Shown here piece by piece: positions 52,158 through 60,785 of a stretch of 64,000 nucleotides of DNA. How positions within the stretch are numbered: the stretch's first letter is position 1; every line of letters starts with the position of its first letter. This DNA is from Anaerocolumna sp. MB42-C2 (lineage in GTDB: Bacteria > Bacillota > Clostridia > Lachnospirales > Lachnospiraceae). The notes below the pieces were generated by a model that saw only the letters and a program-made list of their open reading frames with translations, was not told the origin of the DNA and searched no databases. The position numbers and the translations under genes are program-made. The stretch spans positions 5,853,501-5,917,500 of the forward strand of contig NZ_CP133190.1 of NCBI RefSeq assembly GCF_030913705.1. The letters run 5' to 3'.

Positions 52158-53434
52158 TTAAGAAATATCAGGAGATTCTTGCGATTGAAGCAGAGAACCT
52201 TAAGGAAAAAATAAGATCAGATGAGAAACTGGCATTTATGTTTAAACAATGTTATTTAAACACCATTGATACGACTGTGAAAGAGCTGGAAGACGAAAGT
52301 TTATTTGTTATCACCGGTGATATTGAAGCAATGTGGCTCCGGGACTCGGCAGCTCAGGTTCATCATTATCTTCCGGCAGCTGTACAACATGATGAAATCT
52401 ATGAGCTTATAAGAAAGGTAATAGAAAAACAGATATTTTATATTAATAAGGATTCCTATGCCAATGCCTTTAATCTATGTGCCAATGGAAGACATTATGC
52501 CAATGACCGCTCCGGACAAACCGATTGGACCTGGGAGAGAAAGTATGAAGTGGATTCTCTCTGTTTCCCTATAGATCTTGCATATGAACTATGGAAGACT
52601 ACCGGCAGAACAGAACATTTGGATGATGAGTTTAAAAGAGCCTGTGAAACAATCGTAAAACAATGGAAGATGGAGCAGCATCATGAAGAAAACTCAGAGT
52701 ATCGTTTTGAAAGGGATACGGTGAAAGAAACCGAAACCCTGAAACGAAACGGACTTGGAAGCCCTGTGGCATATACGGGTATGACCTGGTCAGGATTCCG
52801 GTCAAGTGATGATGCCTGTACATATGGATATCTGATACCTTCTAATATGTATGCCACAGTCGTACTGGAGGGAATATCTGAGATTGCAGAATTAGTGTAT
52901 CAGGATTCTGCGCTGGCAGAACAGGCAATGGGCCTTGGAAGAGAAATCCGCGAGGGTATAAAACGGTTTGGTGTGGTGGACCATCCAATCTATGGGCAAG
53001 TATATGCCTATGAGGCTGATGGATTGGGTAATTTCCTGCTTATGGATGATGCAGGTATTCCGGGACTTTTATCTGCACCGTATTTCCGGTTTTGCGAAAC
53101 CACCGATACCATATATCAAAACACGAGAAAGATGGTTCTTAGTAAAGAAAATCCATATTATTTTGAAGGAAAGAGATTAAAGGGGATCGGAAGCCCCCAT
53201 ACGAAAACGAATCATGTCTGGCCGATGGCTTTGATCGTTCAGGGATTGACCTCGTCAGCGGAAGAAGAAATACGGGAAATGGTTCGTATGATTGCTGATA
53301 ATGATGCAGGTACCGGTTATGTCCATGAAAGTATTCACAAAGATGATGAAACTGTATATACCCGTCCCTGGTTTGCATGGGTAAATTCCCTCTTTAGTGA
53401 ATTGCTGATCAAAAAGATTCATCTATCTGATTAA
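52154..53434 (+). CDS. Exo-alpha-1,6-mannosidase, glycoside hydrolase family 125
   Basis: A 426-residue GH125 enzyme, metal-independent and inverting, which removes alpha-1,6-linked mannose, as in N-glycan cores. The (alpha/alpha)6 barrel contains the family signature I-T-G-D-I-E-A-M-W-L-R-D-S-A-A-Q near 50-66, W-S-G-F-R-S-S-D-D near 217, and H-P-I-Y-G-Q-V-Y-A-Y-E-x-D-G. The start is GTG at 52154, overlapping the GH3 stop. With the GH2 beta-mannosidase and the importer it points to intracellular use of mannose-rich or N-glycan fragments. It ends at the terminator preceding the group II intron. Confidence 0.93.
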   Translation: MIKKYQEILAIEAENLKEKIRSDEKLAFMFKQCYLNTIDTTVKELEDESLFVITGDIEAMWLRDSAAQVHHYLPAAVQHDEIYELIRKVIEKQIFYINKDSYANAFNLCANGRHYANDRSGQTDWTWERKYEVDSLCFPIDLAYELWKTTGRTEHLDDEFKRACETIVKQWKMEQHHEENSEYRFERDTVKETETLKRNGLGSPVAYTGMTWSGFRSSDDACTYGYLIPSNMYATVVLEGISEIAELVYQDSALAEQAMGLGREIREGIKRFGVVDHPIYGQVYAYEADGLGNFLLMDDAGIPGLLSAPYFRFCETTDTIYQNTRKMVLSKENPYYFEGKRLKGIGSPHTKTNHVWPMALIVQGLTSSAEEEIREMVRMIADNDAGTGYVHESIHKDDETVYTRPWFAWVNSLFSELLIKKIHLSD

Positions 53435-53483
53435 TACTGTATTTAAAATTTCATTAAGCCTGTAAATAGTTACTAATATCTGA

Positions 53484-53512
53484 AAAAACCAAGGTATTTG
53501 CCTTGGTTTTTT
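53484..53512 (+). terminator. Terminator of the glycan locus
   Basis: Perfect 12-bp arms AAAAAACCAAGG and CCTTGGTTTTTT with a six-base loop. The group II intron begins a few bases after it. Confidence 0.9.
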
Positions 53513-53516
53513 CCTA

Positions 53517-55403
53517 GTGTGCCAAGCATGGCACTAATCTAACTGGTGCAAGTCCAGTCGCGGGTATTTACCGCCAAGTGTAGCGAACCACAAGTTGGTA
53601 TCAGTAATGGTATGGATGAAGGAAGTGGTGTAGCAAAGTTCTTGAGCCTACGTACAGAAACTTGATAAGGCGATTAGGTGGGTAAGGTTGCTAGACAAAC
53701 CAAAGCCCAAATGGTAAACGTAAACCGAAGTTGTAAATCAAGAGGTTGTGGAACGAAAGATTAGTGTCTTACCTTGGGAGACCCTACCCACATATCATAG
53801 ATGTGGTCGAAAAAGGTTTAGGGAGGGAGTCAGATGAAGTTATAGTAGGTGTAATAACCGAAGGACTGAAACGATTTATAGTACAAATCGTTATTAAGAG
53901 AATAATACGCAAGCCAGAAATCGGATGGATAAAGAAAGTAGGAACGTAACCAATGACAATTATCTATATCCAGAGGGGTGATGTGTATAAATTTAGTAAT
54001 AAGCAGAGGAGTAACAACAGTGGAATTAATAGATATGATTACATCGAAAGAAAACCTAAACAGAGCCTATAAAAAGGTGGTGGCGAATAAAGGTGCAAGT
54101 GGAGTAGATGGAATGACTGTAGATGAACTTGGTGCATACATCAGAGAAAATAAAGACACAATCGTACAGTCAATTCGAAACAGAACCTATATGCCCAAGC
54201 CAGTGCGTAGAGCATACATTCCAAAGGATAATGGGAAGAAAAGACCACTGGGAATACCAACGGTTTTGGACAGAGTGATACAACAAGCCATTGCACAATC
54301 GATATCTGATATTTATGAAGAAATATTTAGTGAATTCAGTTATGGGTTCAGACCTGGAAGAAGTTGCCATAACGCTATAAAGCAAGCATTGGATTATCTT
54401 AATGAGGGATATGAATGGGTCATTGATGTTGATATAGAACAATTCTTTGATACGGTGAATCATGACAAATTAATTCAGATTCTTAGAGAACAAGTAAATG
54501 ACAGTACAACATTAAATCTGATTCGCAAATATTTAAGAGCAGGAGTAATGGAAAAAGGACTGGAAAAAGCAACAATCACCGGTGTTCCACAAGGCGGACC
54601 GTTGTCGGTTGTGTTGTCGAACGTCTACCTTGATAAGCTAGATAAAGAGCTGGAACAAAGAGGTCTGCGTTTCACGAGATATGCCGACGATGCATTGATA
54701 TTCACGAGAAGTGAATTGGCGGCAAACAGAGTGATGAAGTCCATAACAGAGTGGATTGAAAGAAAGCTGTTCCTAAAGGTGAATGCAACAAAGACTAAGG
54801 TAGTCAGACCGACAAGGAGTAAATATCTAGGATTTACATTTCTGAAACATGGTGGCGAATGGAAAGTGAAACCAACCACAGAGAAGAAAAAGAAACTGAA
54901 ACAGAAAATGAGTGAATACCTCAAAAGAAACAAAGCGATTTCACGACCGCTTGCGGAAACAACAAAGAGAGTGAATGAAATAGTAAGAGGATGGATTAAC
55001 TATTTCAGAATCGGAATGATGAAACAGTTCATGGAAGAGTTTGGAACATGGCTTAGGCATAAAATAAGAGTAATTGTTATAAAACAATGGAAAATGCCTA
55101 AGACGATATACAGAAATTTATGTTATCTAAATCGAAAAAATAAGAATGGATTCGACCATGAGGCAATCTATAAAGTTGCAAATTCAAGACTGGGTTGGTA
55201 CAGAAGAAGTGGAATGAACGTAGTGAATTTTATTATCAGCCCAGATTTGCTTGAAAACAAAATAAAGGACAATGCAGGTTTGCTCAATCCTTTAAATTAT
55301 TATCTAAGAAAAGTTGGAATATAAGTTGTAGAGCCGTATACGTGACCCGTATGTACGGTTCAACGGGAGGGAAATAATGTTAACCATTATTTCTCTACCC
55401 TAT
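53517..55403 (+). mobile_element. Group II intron (bacterial class C-like), complete
   Basis: The 5' end reads GTGTG. Structured domain I-III sequence leads to the maturase gene. Domain V is at 55331-55361 (GAGCCGTA ... TACGGTTC, catalytic AGC present). Domain VI is at 55363-55400, with arms GGGAGGGAAATAATG and CATTATTTCTCTACCC, a bulged A (55397) and a 3' end of TAT. The element follows a terminator hairpin closely, the preferred target of class C introns, and its maturase lacks an endonuclease domain. Length about 1887 bp. The class is inferred; the exact ends may shift by one or two bases. Confidence 0.88.
53978..55324 (+). CDS. ltrA: Group II intron reverse transcriptase/maturase
   Basis: A 448-residue multifunctional protein that helps the intron splice and copies it into DNA. 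Reverse transcriptase blocks are clear: R-A-Y-I-P-K-D-N-G-K-K-R-P-L-G-I-P, F-R-P-G-R-S-C-H, V-I-D-V-D-I-E-Q-F-F-D, the T-G-V-P-Q-G-G block, and the active site Y-A-D-D. The maturase (X) domain with W-I-N-Y-F-R follows at about 340-365. No HNH endonuclease tail is present. The frame is intact. The start is GTG 53978 or a codon just after it, behind AGAGGGG. Confidence 0.93.
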   Translation: MMCINLVISRGVTTVELIDMITSKENLNRAYKKVVANKGASGVDGMTVDELGAYIRENKDTIVQSIRNRTYMPKPVRRAYIPKDNGKKRPLGIPTVLDRVIQQAIAQSISDIYEEIFSEFSYGFRPGRSCHNAIKQALDYLNEGYEWVIDVDIEQFFDTVNHDKLIQILREQVNDSTTLNLIRKYLRAGVMEKGLEKATITGVPQGGPLSVVLSNVYLDKLDKELEQRGLRFTRYADDALIFTRSELAANRVMKSITEWIERKLFLKVNATKTKVVRPTRSKYLGFTFLKHGGEWKVKPTTEKKKKLKQKMSEYLKRNKAISRPLAETTKRVNEIVRGWINYFRIGMMKQFMEEFGTWLRHKIRVIVIKQWKMPKTIYRNLCYLNRKNKNGFDHEAIYKVANSRLGWYRRSGMNVVNFIISPDLLENKIKDNAGLLNPLNYYLRKVGI

Positions 55404-55506
55404 TAAAAAATAACATATCTTTGTAAGTATCCATACTTTTAAGCCACAGTTCTTTAGAACAGCGCTTTCGCGATTCTTCCTTGATTTGAATTTTATTGTG
55501 ATTCAT
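55387..55506 (-). CDS. Small 39-residue ORF after the peroxiredoxin, cut by the intron
   Basis: Its ATG (55506-55504) is one base after the peroxiredoxin stop, so translation would be coupled. It encodes a basic peptide (MNHNKIQIKEESRKRC...) and runs into the group II intron end, where a stop within the intron ends it. Before the intron came, the frame continued into the terminator of the glycan locus for some 25 more codons. It may be real or chance. Confidence 0.3.
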   Translation of the reverse strand: MNHNKIQIKEESRKRCSKELWLKSMDTYKDMLFFNRVEK

Positions 55507-55507
55507 A

Positions 55508-56155
55508 CTAACATCCATGATTTATATCCTTATAACACCAAAACCAATCCATGCAATTAAGGCCACTTTTTTCAGGAGCATTAATACGTTCCAATAATTG
55601 GTTATAAGTACGGGGAGGAGGAACCATTACAGCTTTGTCGGGCTGCCAATTTGCCGGTGTCACGACATTATACTGATCTGTTGTCTGAAGTGCGGTTAAC
55701 AGACGAAGAATTTCAGGAATGTTTCTTCCGTTTGTTAAAGGATAAATGAAAATAGCACGTATTACCTGTTCCGGATCAATGAAAAATACATTTCTAACCG
55801 TTTCTTGCTTACTGGTATCGGGAGCAATCATACCATAGAGTTTTGCGACCTCAGCCATACGATCTGCGATTATGGGAAAAGGAATTTGAATACCTGTTAA
55901 CAAATAGATTTGATTCACCCATGCCAGATGAGAGGGATTGCTGTCTATGCTGAGTCCGATCAGATTAGTATTTAGAGCTTTAAATTGATCGTTTGCTTGG
56001 ACAAATGCTATAAATTCAGTAGTGCATACAGGAGTAAAGTCTCCTGGGTGAGAAAACAGAACTACCCAGTGTCCTTTGTAATCAGACAGTTTTATTGGTC
56101 CGAATGTCGTCAGGGCATTAAAATCAGGGGCCTTCATACCAATACTAACGTTCAT
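55508..56155 (-). CDS. Peroxiredoxin, Prx6 (1-Cys) type with extra C-terminal cysteines
   Basis: A 215-residue thioredoxin-fold peroxidase that reduces hydrogen peroxide and organic peroxides. The peroxidatic Cys is C44 in D-F-T-P-V-C-T-T-E, and the C-terminal arm of the Prx6 group is present (V-V-T-P-A-N-W-Q-P near 170). Near the end it has C201, C207 and C215, at the place where archaeal and clostridial members carry resolving cysteines. A 2-Cys mechanism is therefore probable. It reads against the glycan locus. Confidence 0.92.
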   Translation of the reverse strand: MNVSIGMKAPDFNALTTFGPIKLSDYKGHWVVLFSHPGDFTPVCTTEFIAFVQANDQFKALNTNLIGLSIDSNPSHLAWVNQIYLLTGIQIPFPIIADRMAEVAKLYGMIAPDTSKQETVRNVFFIDPEQVIRAIFIYPLTNGRNIPEILRLLTALQTTDQYNVVTPANWQPDKAVMVPPPRTYNQLLERINAPEKSGLNCMDWFWCYKDINHGC

Positions 56156-56316
56156 AAATATACTCCAAGAAAATTTTTAGAATATCATATGACAAAAAAC
56201 TAAAATATGTTAAAATATTACATAAGCTTAAGGAAATAAAGAAGTGTTTTAAATCATATTATGATAGTGTTAATTTGAGTACTTGGATTAATAGTCAGAT
56301 GGGAGAGGTGAAGACT

Positions 56317-56784
56317 TTGATTTACAGAAAAGCAATACCAGATGATATAAATGACCTGGTGGAGATGAGAATGGCCTATTTATTGGAAGATCAGGAATAT
56401 ATTAAGGAAACTGACCGGATTAGGATGGAAAAATCATTACCGGCTTATTATGAGAGACATTTAAACCAGGATTTTTTTGCTTATGTTGCTGTCAATAATA
56501 AAATAGTTGGGACAGTGTTTTTAGTGGTTGAAGAACGTCCGGCAAATCCACATTTTATTACTGGGAAGATAGGAGTTTTAATGAATGTTTATACCAGAAA
56601 TGAATATAGAAGGCAGGGTATAGCGAGGAAGCTTGTATCTATGGTTATTGACGAAAGTAAAGTAATGAATCTTTCGAAGATAGAACTTATGGCAACCGAG
56701 GATGGGTATGAATTATATAAAACTTTAGGTTTTAAAATAAAAGAGTCCGAATACGTTCCTATGGTTTATAAGTTTCAAAGATAG
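56317..56784 (+). CDS. GNAT N-acetyltransferase
   Basis: A 155-residue GNAT protein: I-Y-R-K-A-I-P-D-D-I-N-D-L opening, A-Y-V-A-V-N-N-K-I-V-G-T-V-F-L-V-V, acetyl-CoA loop N-E-Y-R-R-Q-G-I-A-R-K-L (R-x-Q-G-I-A), and the closing L-M-A-T-E-D-G-Y-E-L-Y-K-T-L-G-F. The TTG at 56317 is chosen because GGGAGAGGTG stands before it; the frame is open from 56275. The acceptor is unknown. Confidence 0.85.
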   Translation: MIYRKAIPDDINDLVEMRMAYLLEDQEYIKETDRIRMEKSLPAYYERHLNQDFFAYVAVNNKIVGTVFLVVEERPANPHFITGKIGVLMNVYTRNEYRRQGIARKLVSMVIDESKVMNLSKIELMATEDGYELYKTLGFKIKESEYVPMVYKFQR

Positions 56785-56875
56785 CTAATGTAATAGCATC
56801 GTTTATTTTATATTAACCGTAATTAAAATTACATAGATTCAGACTGTAAGCTAAGTGTCTTATATTAAAATCATT

Positions 56876-56940
56876 AGGTAATTGTATGGCATATTCAATA
56901 AACTATTTAGTTTCGCAATTGCCTATTAAAAAGATATAAT
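56876..56940 (+). promoter_or_regulatory. Inverted repeat and -10 element like that before the AraC gene
   Basis: AGGTAATTG (56876-56884) pairs with CAATTGCCT (56916-56924). The same left arm and a matching right arm (TTTCGCAAT-NN-CCTA) occur at 23818-23872 before the AraC-type regulator. TATAAT follows at 56935-56940. Confidence 0.45.
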
Positions 56941-56952
56941 GGAGGAGTTAAT

Positions 56953-57138
56953 ATGAAAAGTAAATCTTTATTTTTTATAAGTTTTATTATTATGATTATA
57001 GTATTAATATTAATGGGAATTAATTTTTATGTATTTCCTTTTTCTGATATGGCAGTAAGGGGGATAGGGATTATCATATTAATTGATTTATTTACCTTAA
57101 TTTTTAGTATGGTAAGATTTATTAATAGCAGGAATTAG
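56953..57138 (+). CDS. Small two-helix membrane protein
   Basis: A 61-residue protein with two hydrophobic segments (about 6-26 and 34-53) joined by a short turn, and a short basic tail. No family is recognised. The start has a strong TGGAGGAG site. It stands alone. An inverted repeat shared with the AraC gene at 23907 lies just upstream. Confidence 0.6.
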   Translation: MKSKSLFFISFIIMIIVLILMGINFYVFPFSDMAVRGIGIIILIDLFTLIFSMVRFINSRN

Positions 57139-57252
57139 CGGATTACATTCTCTTCTGAAAAATTTTAGAGGTTGTAATAAGAATATTGATAATGATACTA
57201 TTGTTATATAGTTTGTGAAAATTAAATCTTTAGTATTTTCAGAGGATTGTAT

Positions 57253-57918
57253 ATGGTGAACGAGATCGTTGCTGAGTTAAAAAATCGTGGTGCTGATTTT
57301 ATCAAGGTAGTTGATATATCAAAGCTTTCCATTAAGGAAAACAGAGGGTATTATTCTGCTATTTTGATAGGGTTAATTTTGAGCCCCAGTTATATTTATC
57401 GTCAATCAAAAGAAAATATAATAGATCACTCTGAGTTTGAAGAGAAAGAGCACCAGGCTGACGAACTGGCAGACTGGTTGACTGATTATCTGATTGTGAA
57501 AGGATACAAAGCTTTCTCCCAGTCGGAAAGGAATCTAATTCATGGGTTTTTTAATGAATCTACGAAAACAACTCCCCTTCCGCATAAAAAAATTGCTATG
57601 TTATCTGGACTAGGCTGGATTGGAAAAAGTAATCTGTTGGTTACAAAAGAATATGGCAGTGCTTTCTGTATGTGTACTGTTTTAACCAATGTCCCCTTGC
57701 CAGCCGAAAATACGCCATACATAGAATCGCAATGCCAGAACTGTACGAAATGCATCGATATATGTCCTGTAAATGCAATACGTGGATTAACATGGGAACC
57801 AGGTTTGAATCGTGATTGTATCGTAGATGTATATAAATGTATAGGATGTTTAAAATGTTTAATAAACTGCCCATGGACGGTAAAATATATGGAAAAAGAA
57901 AAGAATAATATTTTATAA
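57253..57918 (+). CDS. Epoxyqueuosine-reductase-like (QueG-related) 4Fe-4S protein
   Basis: A protein of about 221 residues with two C-terminal ferredoxin-type 4Fe-4S clusters (C-Q-N-C-T-K-C-I-D-I-C-P and C-I-G-C-L-K-C-L-I-N-C-P) and an upstream L-S-G-L-G-W-I-G-K-S-N-L-L-V segment. These are typical of the QueG/epoxyqueuosine reductase family and related ferredoxin-like reductases. It is much shorter than QueG (usually above 300 residues) and lacks the full cobalamin-binding N-terminus, so another redox role is likely. The ATG at 57253 follows AGAGGA. Confidence 0.75.
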   Translation: MVNEIVAELKNRGADFIKVVDISKLSIKENRGYYSAILIGLILSPSYIYRQSKENIIDHSEFEEKEHQADELADWLTDYLIVKGYKAFSQSERNLIHGFFNESTKTTPLPHKKIAMLSGLGWIGKSNLLVTKEYGSAFCMCTVLTNVPLPAENTPYIESQCQNCTKCIDICPVNAIRGLTWEPGLNRDCIVDVYKCIGCLKCLINCPWTVKYMEKEKNNIL

Positions 57919-57955
57919 AAGCCCTGAATACCGTCGGATATTCAGGGCTTCTTAT
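57919..57955. terminator. Bidirectional terminator between convergent genes
   Basis: The arms AAGCCCTGAATA and TATTCAGGGCTT enclose a short loop. It ends the QueG-like gene and the minus-strand lipoprotein gene. Confidence 0.8.
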
Positions 57956-57962
57956 AGCTATA

Positions 57963-59237
57963 TTAATATGGGGCACGCGGATCATTGTATATTTCTGCGG
58001 TTGAAATTTTCTTTGTGTCTTTACTGATTGAAAAATCAACAGATCCGTAACGGTTACGGTATTCATAGAATTCAAAAGAACTGGAGGTACTCTTATCAGT
58101 AGGATCACCATATGCAGCGGATATGTCTTCTAAATTGGAATTTTCAGTTATTCCCTGCGGTAATTCGATAGATACCTTAGTTTCAAATTCGGAAAATTTC
58201 AGGCGTGTCACAAAACAATTAGATACAGGCTGCTCGCTATCGGCATAATTTCTTACAGATGTGCTCATAACCTGATTATCTTTACAAAGTTCCACACCGG
58301 TCAAGGAATCTTTTGCGGCTACCATTTCATTTCCATCCGATACCATTACCCACCCATTATTAATAAAAGAGGATATAGGAGCCGGTATATGATAATAGGA
58401 ATCACCATATTTTATATCAAAACTGTCCCAGGTCTTTCCTGTGCTGGTTGGAGCAGTATAGTTCTTAACGACATCCGGAAGTGGTGAATTGCCTTTAGAA
58501 GAAGTTGAAGTTTCTTTTGCAATCAGGTTTTCCATTTCTATGGAATCAATAGCATTCGTTTTGGTATTGATCTGGATTTTTACACTGGAATAGGTGTCGA
58601 GATTATAATCCATATATTTTATGGGATCCGTTTCTCTTTCGTCCGATGGTTTTCCATAGGCTGCAATTACATCGTCGTAAGTGGAACCGACAGCGATATT
58701 CTTTGGTAATATCAGTTTAACACCTTTTTCAGCCTGATAATTATCAATGGAAACTTTACCGACATTACATTTATCCATAGCCAGCACATCCGTACCGGTA
58801 TTTACAAGATTGGCCATAATGCGACTATCTCCATTTATTAAAGCATTAGACAAGGTATATTGGCCCGGTTCCAGGGTCTGTCCGTCAATATCCTCAAAGG
58901 ACCAGCTATCATTGGTAAATTGGGAATAAGTACAGGGCAGGGTATATACCGTTCCATTTAATGAAAACTGGAAACTGTATAGATCGTCAGATAAATCACC
59001 GGTTACTGTCGTATCAGTCGTTGAGTCGGCCGTTGTTTCAGCCGTTGAGTCAGTCGGTTCTTCAGTTGGTGTGACAGTCGGTTCTGCGGTGGGTGTCAGT
59101 TCATCTGTTGATGCAGTTGTTTCTGTTGGTGTCGGTGTCGTCTCTGCTATGGTGCTTTTCTTACTTTCACCACAAGCACTTAAGGCGATAGTGGATAGAA
59201 CCACGGTCAGCAGTAGCATACATTTTTTAAAATACAT
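57963..59237 (-). CDS. Lipoprotein with Thr-rich linker and two repeated domains
   Basis: A 424-residue protein with a lipoprotein signal (hydrophobic 7-19, lipobox L-S-A-C, C22). A Thr/Glu/Pro-rich linker of about 55 residues follows (T-P-T-E-T-T, T-D-S-T-A-E-T-T), then two related domains of about 150 residues (around 85-235 and 260-420). Both contain a Y-x-L/I-P strand, a W-x-x-x-D-G/D-x turn and a V-A-S/E-D-I-x-A-A-Y-G-x-P-(S/T)-D element. The repeat suggests internal duplication. It should be anchored outside the membrane; the ligand is unknown. The start at 59237 follows AGGAC. Confidence 0.7.
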   Translation of the reverse strand: MYFKKCMLLLTVVLSTIALSACGESKKSTIAETTPTPTETTASTDELTPTAEPTVTPTEEPTDSTAETTADSTTDTTVTGDLSDDLYSFQFSLNGTVYTLPCTYSQFTNDSWSFEDIDGQTLEPGQYTLSNALINGDSRIMANLVNTGTDVLAMDKCNVGKVSIDNYQAEKGVKLILPKNIAVGSTYDDVIAAYGKPSDERETDPIKYMDYNLDTYSSVKIQINTKTNAIDSIEMENLIAKETSTSSKGNSPLPDVVKNYTAPTSTGKTWDSFDIKYGDSYYHIPAPISSFINNGWVMVSDGNEMVAAKDSLTGVELCKDNQVMSTSVRNYADSEQPVSNCFVTRLKFSEFETKVSIELPQGITENSNLEDISAAYGDPTDKSTSSSFEFYEYRNRYGSVDFSISKDTKKISTAEIYNDPRAPY

Positions 59238-59528
59238 AAATAGTTGTCCTCCCATCGGTTAATTATGCCATTATTTGGCATACCAATCTAATGATAACAC
59301 TTAATATGACCAATATAAAGTCATATATTAGTAATTTTACCATTATTTTGTCTGTTTATGAGAAAATGAGTATACTAAAGAATGTTCGGTTTAATTCAAA
59401 TTTTATAACGAAGCAGGTATTAAATTTGTCAAAATAGATGAATTTATTTGCATTCTATACTAATTCCAGATATAATTACAAAATATGATGTATGGGGCTC
59501 AATCATTTGCAAAGAAAGGAAGTATCAT

Positions 59529-60320
59529 ATGGAAAGAAAAATAATGTTCTTTGACATTGATGGAACAATATTGACTGAGGATACGCAAACGATTCCGGAT
59601 AGTACGGTCAAAGCAATCAGAAAAGCGCGTGAGAATGGGCACCTTGCCTTTATCAACACCGGAAGAACCTATTTTAATGTTGAAAATAAAATACGGGATA
59701 TCGGATTTGATGGTTTTGTGTGTGGGTGCGGTACCTATATTAATGTTGATAATAAAATATTGGAAGCGGCTACAATAGAAGAAGCAACCTGCAGAAAAAT
59801 AATTGATTTGTTACGTAAATATAATATAGATGCAGTATTAGAGGGACTGGATGATGTTTATTTTGATACAAAGGAAATTGAATCAACAGAAATGAAAAAG
59901 TTAAAAGAGCATTTTAACAAGAGAGGTTACGGTATAAAGAAAAACTGGGAATCAGAGGGTCTTTTATATGATAAGATTTTTGCTCAATTTACTGAAAATT
60001 CAGGCAGTGAAGAATTTATTAGGATTATGGAGAAAGATTTTGACTGTATAGACAGGGGTGACTGTCTGTTAGAAATAGTACCAAAGGGTTATTCAAAAGC
60101 CAGCGGTATTAAACGTGTTCTGGAGTATTACCTTTTACCGCTTGATAGTGCTTATGTTTTTGGAGATAGTTCCAATGACCTTCCTATGTTTCAATTCGCC
60201 ACCAATAGTATTGCAATGGGTAAAAGCGACGAATGTATTTATAATGCAGCAAGTTTTATAACAAAGGATATTCATGATGACGGAATTGCTTATGCAATGC
60301 AGCATTTTAATATAATATAA
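59529..60320 (+). CDS. Cof-type HAD-superfamily phosphatase
   Basis: A 263-residue HAD phosphatase: motif I F-F-D-I-D-G-T-I (D9, D11), I-N-T-G-R-T loop near 40, K in the third motif region (P-K-G-Y-S-K-A-S-G-I), and motif IV F-G-D-S-S-N-D-L-P-M. It should dephosphorylate a sugar phosphate or similar metabolite. The ATG at 59529 follows AAAGGAAG; the frame open from 59448 is not used. It is a paralogue of the gene at 600-1364. Confidence 0.87.
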   Translation: MERKIMFFDIDGTILTEDTQTIPDSTVKAIRKARENGHLAFINTGRTYFNVENKIRDIGFDGFVCGCGTYINVDNKILEAATIEEATCRKIIDLLRKYNIDAVLEGLDDVYFDTKEIESTEMKKLKEHFNKRGYGIKKNWESEGLLYDKIFAQFTENSGSEEFIRIMEKDFDCIDRGDCLLEIVPKGYSKASGIKRVLEYYLLPLDSAYVFGDSSNDLPMFQFATNSIAMGKSDECIYNAASFITKDIHDDGIAYAMQHFNII

Positions 60321-60537
60321 TGTAATATATATGAAATGTTAATTATTTAAATTATATTTGAGGAGGAGATAAATATAACAGGACTTAATTTATGTGATTC
60401 GCTTTACAATTTAAAATCGATACATTATAAAACTGTTCTATATTTATCTTTACCTCAATTTTAATTTTCTATAAGGATGAATGAATAAGATAATTTTTTA
60501 AAAAAAGAAAATTTAAAAAAATATTTAAAAAAAACTA

Positions 60538-60566
60538 TTGACAGACGGGCTTTAATACTCTATAAT
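60538..60566 (+). promoter_or_regulatory. Promoter of tRNA-Gly
   Basis: Consensus TTGACA (60538-60543), 17-bp spacer and TATAAT (60561-60566), about 40 bp before the tRNA. The rest of 60321-60537 is AT-rich and holds no gene. Confidence 0.9.
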
Positions 60567-60606
60567 ATCATTTGTGTCTGACACGTAAACAAATAAAATT
60601 ACATAT

Positions 60607-60678
60607 GCGCGAGTGGCTCAGTGGTGGAGTATCGCCTTGCCAAGGCGAGGGTCGCGGGTTCGAATCCCGTCTCGCGCT
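60607..60678 (+). tRNA. tRNA-Gly (anticodon GCC)
   Basis: A complete cloverleaf: acceptor arms GCGCGAG / CTCGCGC with discriminator T, D-arm G-G-C-T-C-A-G-T-G-G, anticodon arm CGCCTTGCCAAGGCG with GCC, variable loop AGGG, T-arm GCGGGTTCGAATCCCGT. CCA is not encoded. It is followed by a terminator and, convergently, the integrase gene, so its 3' end is the probable integration site. Confidence 0.96.
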
Positions 60679-60690
60679 TCATTGAAAAGT

Positions 60691-60728
60691 ATCGCTAATC
60701 CTTTTAAATCAAGGGTTAGCGATTTTTT
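60691..60728 (+). terminator. Terminator after tRNA-Gly
   Basis: The arms ATCGCTAATCCTT and AAGGGTTAGCGAT are followed by six T. It closely resembles the hairpin at 19760-19801. Confidence 0.88.
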
Positions 60729-60785
60729 GTTACTTAAAAACATGTGTGCAGGATGTGTGCAATATCCTTTTACGGACTCAAACCG

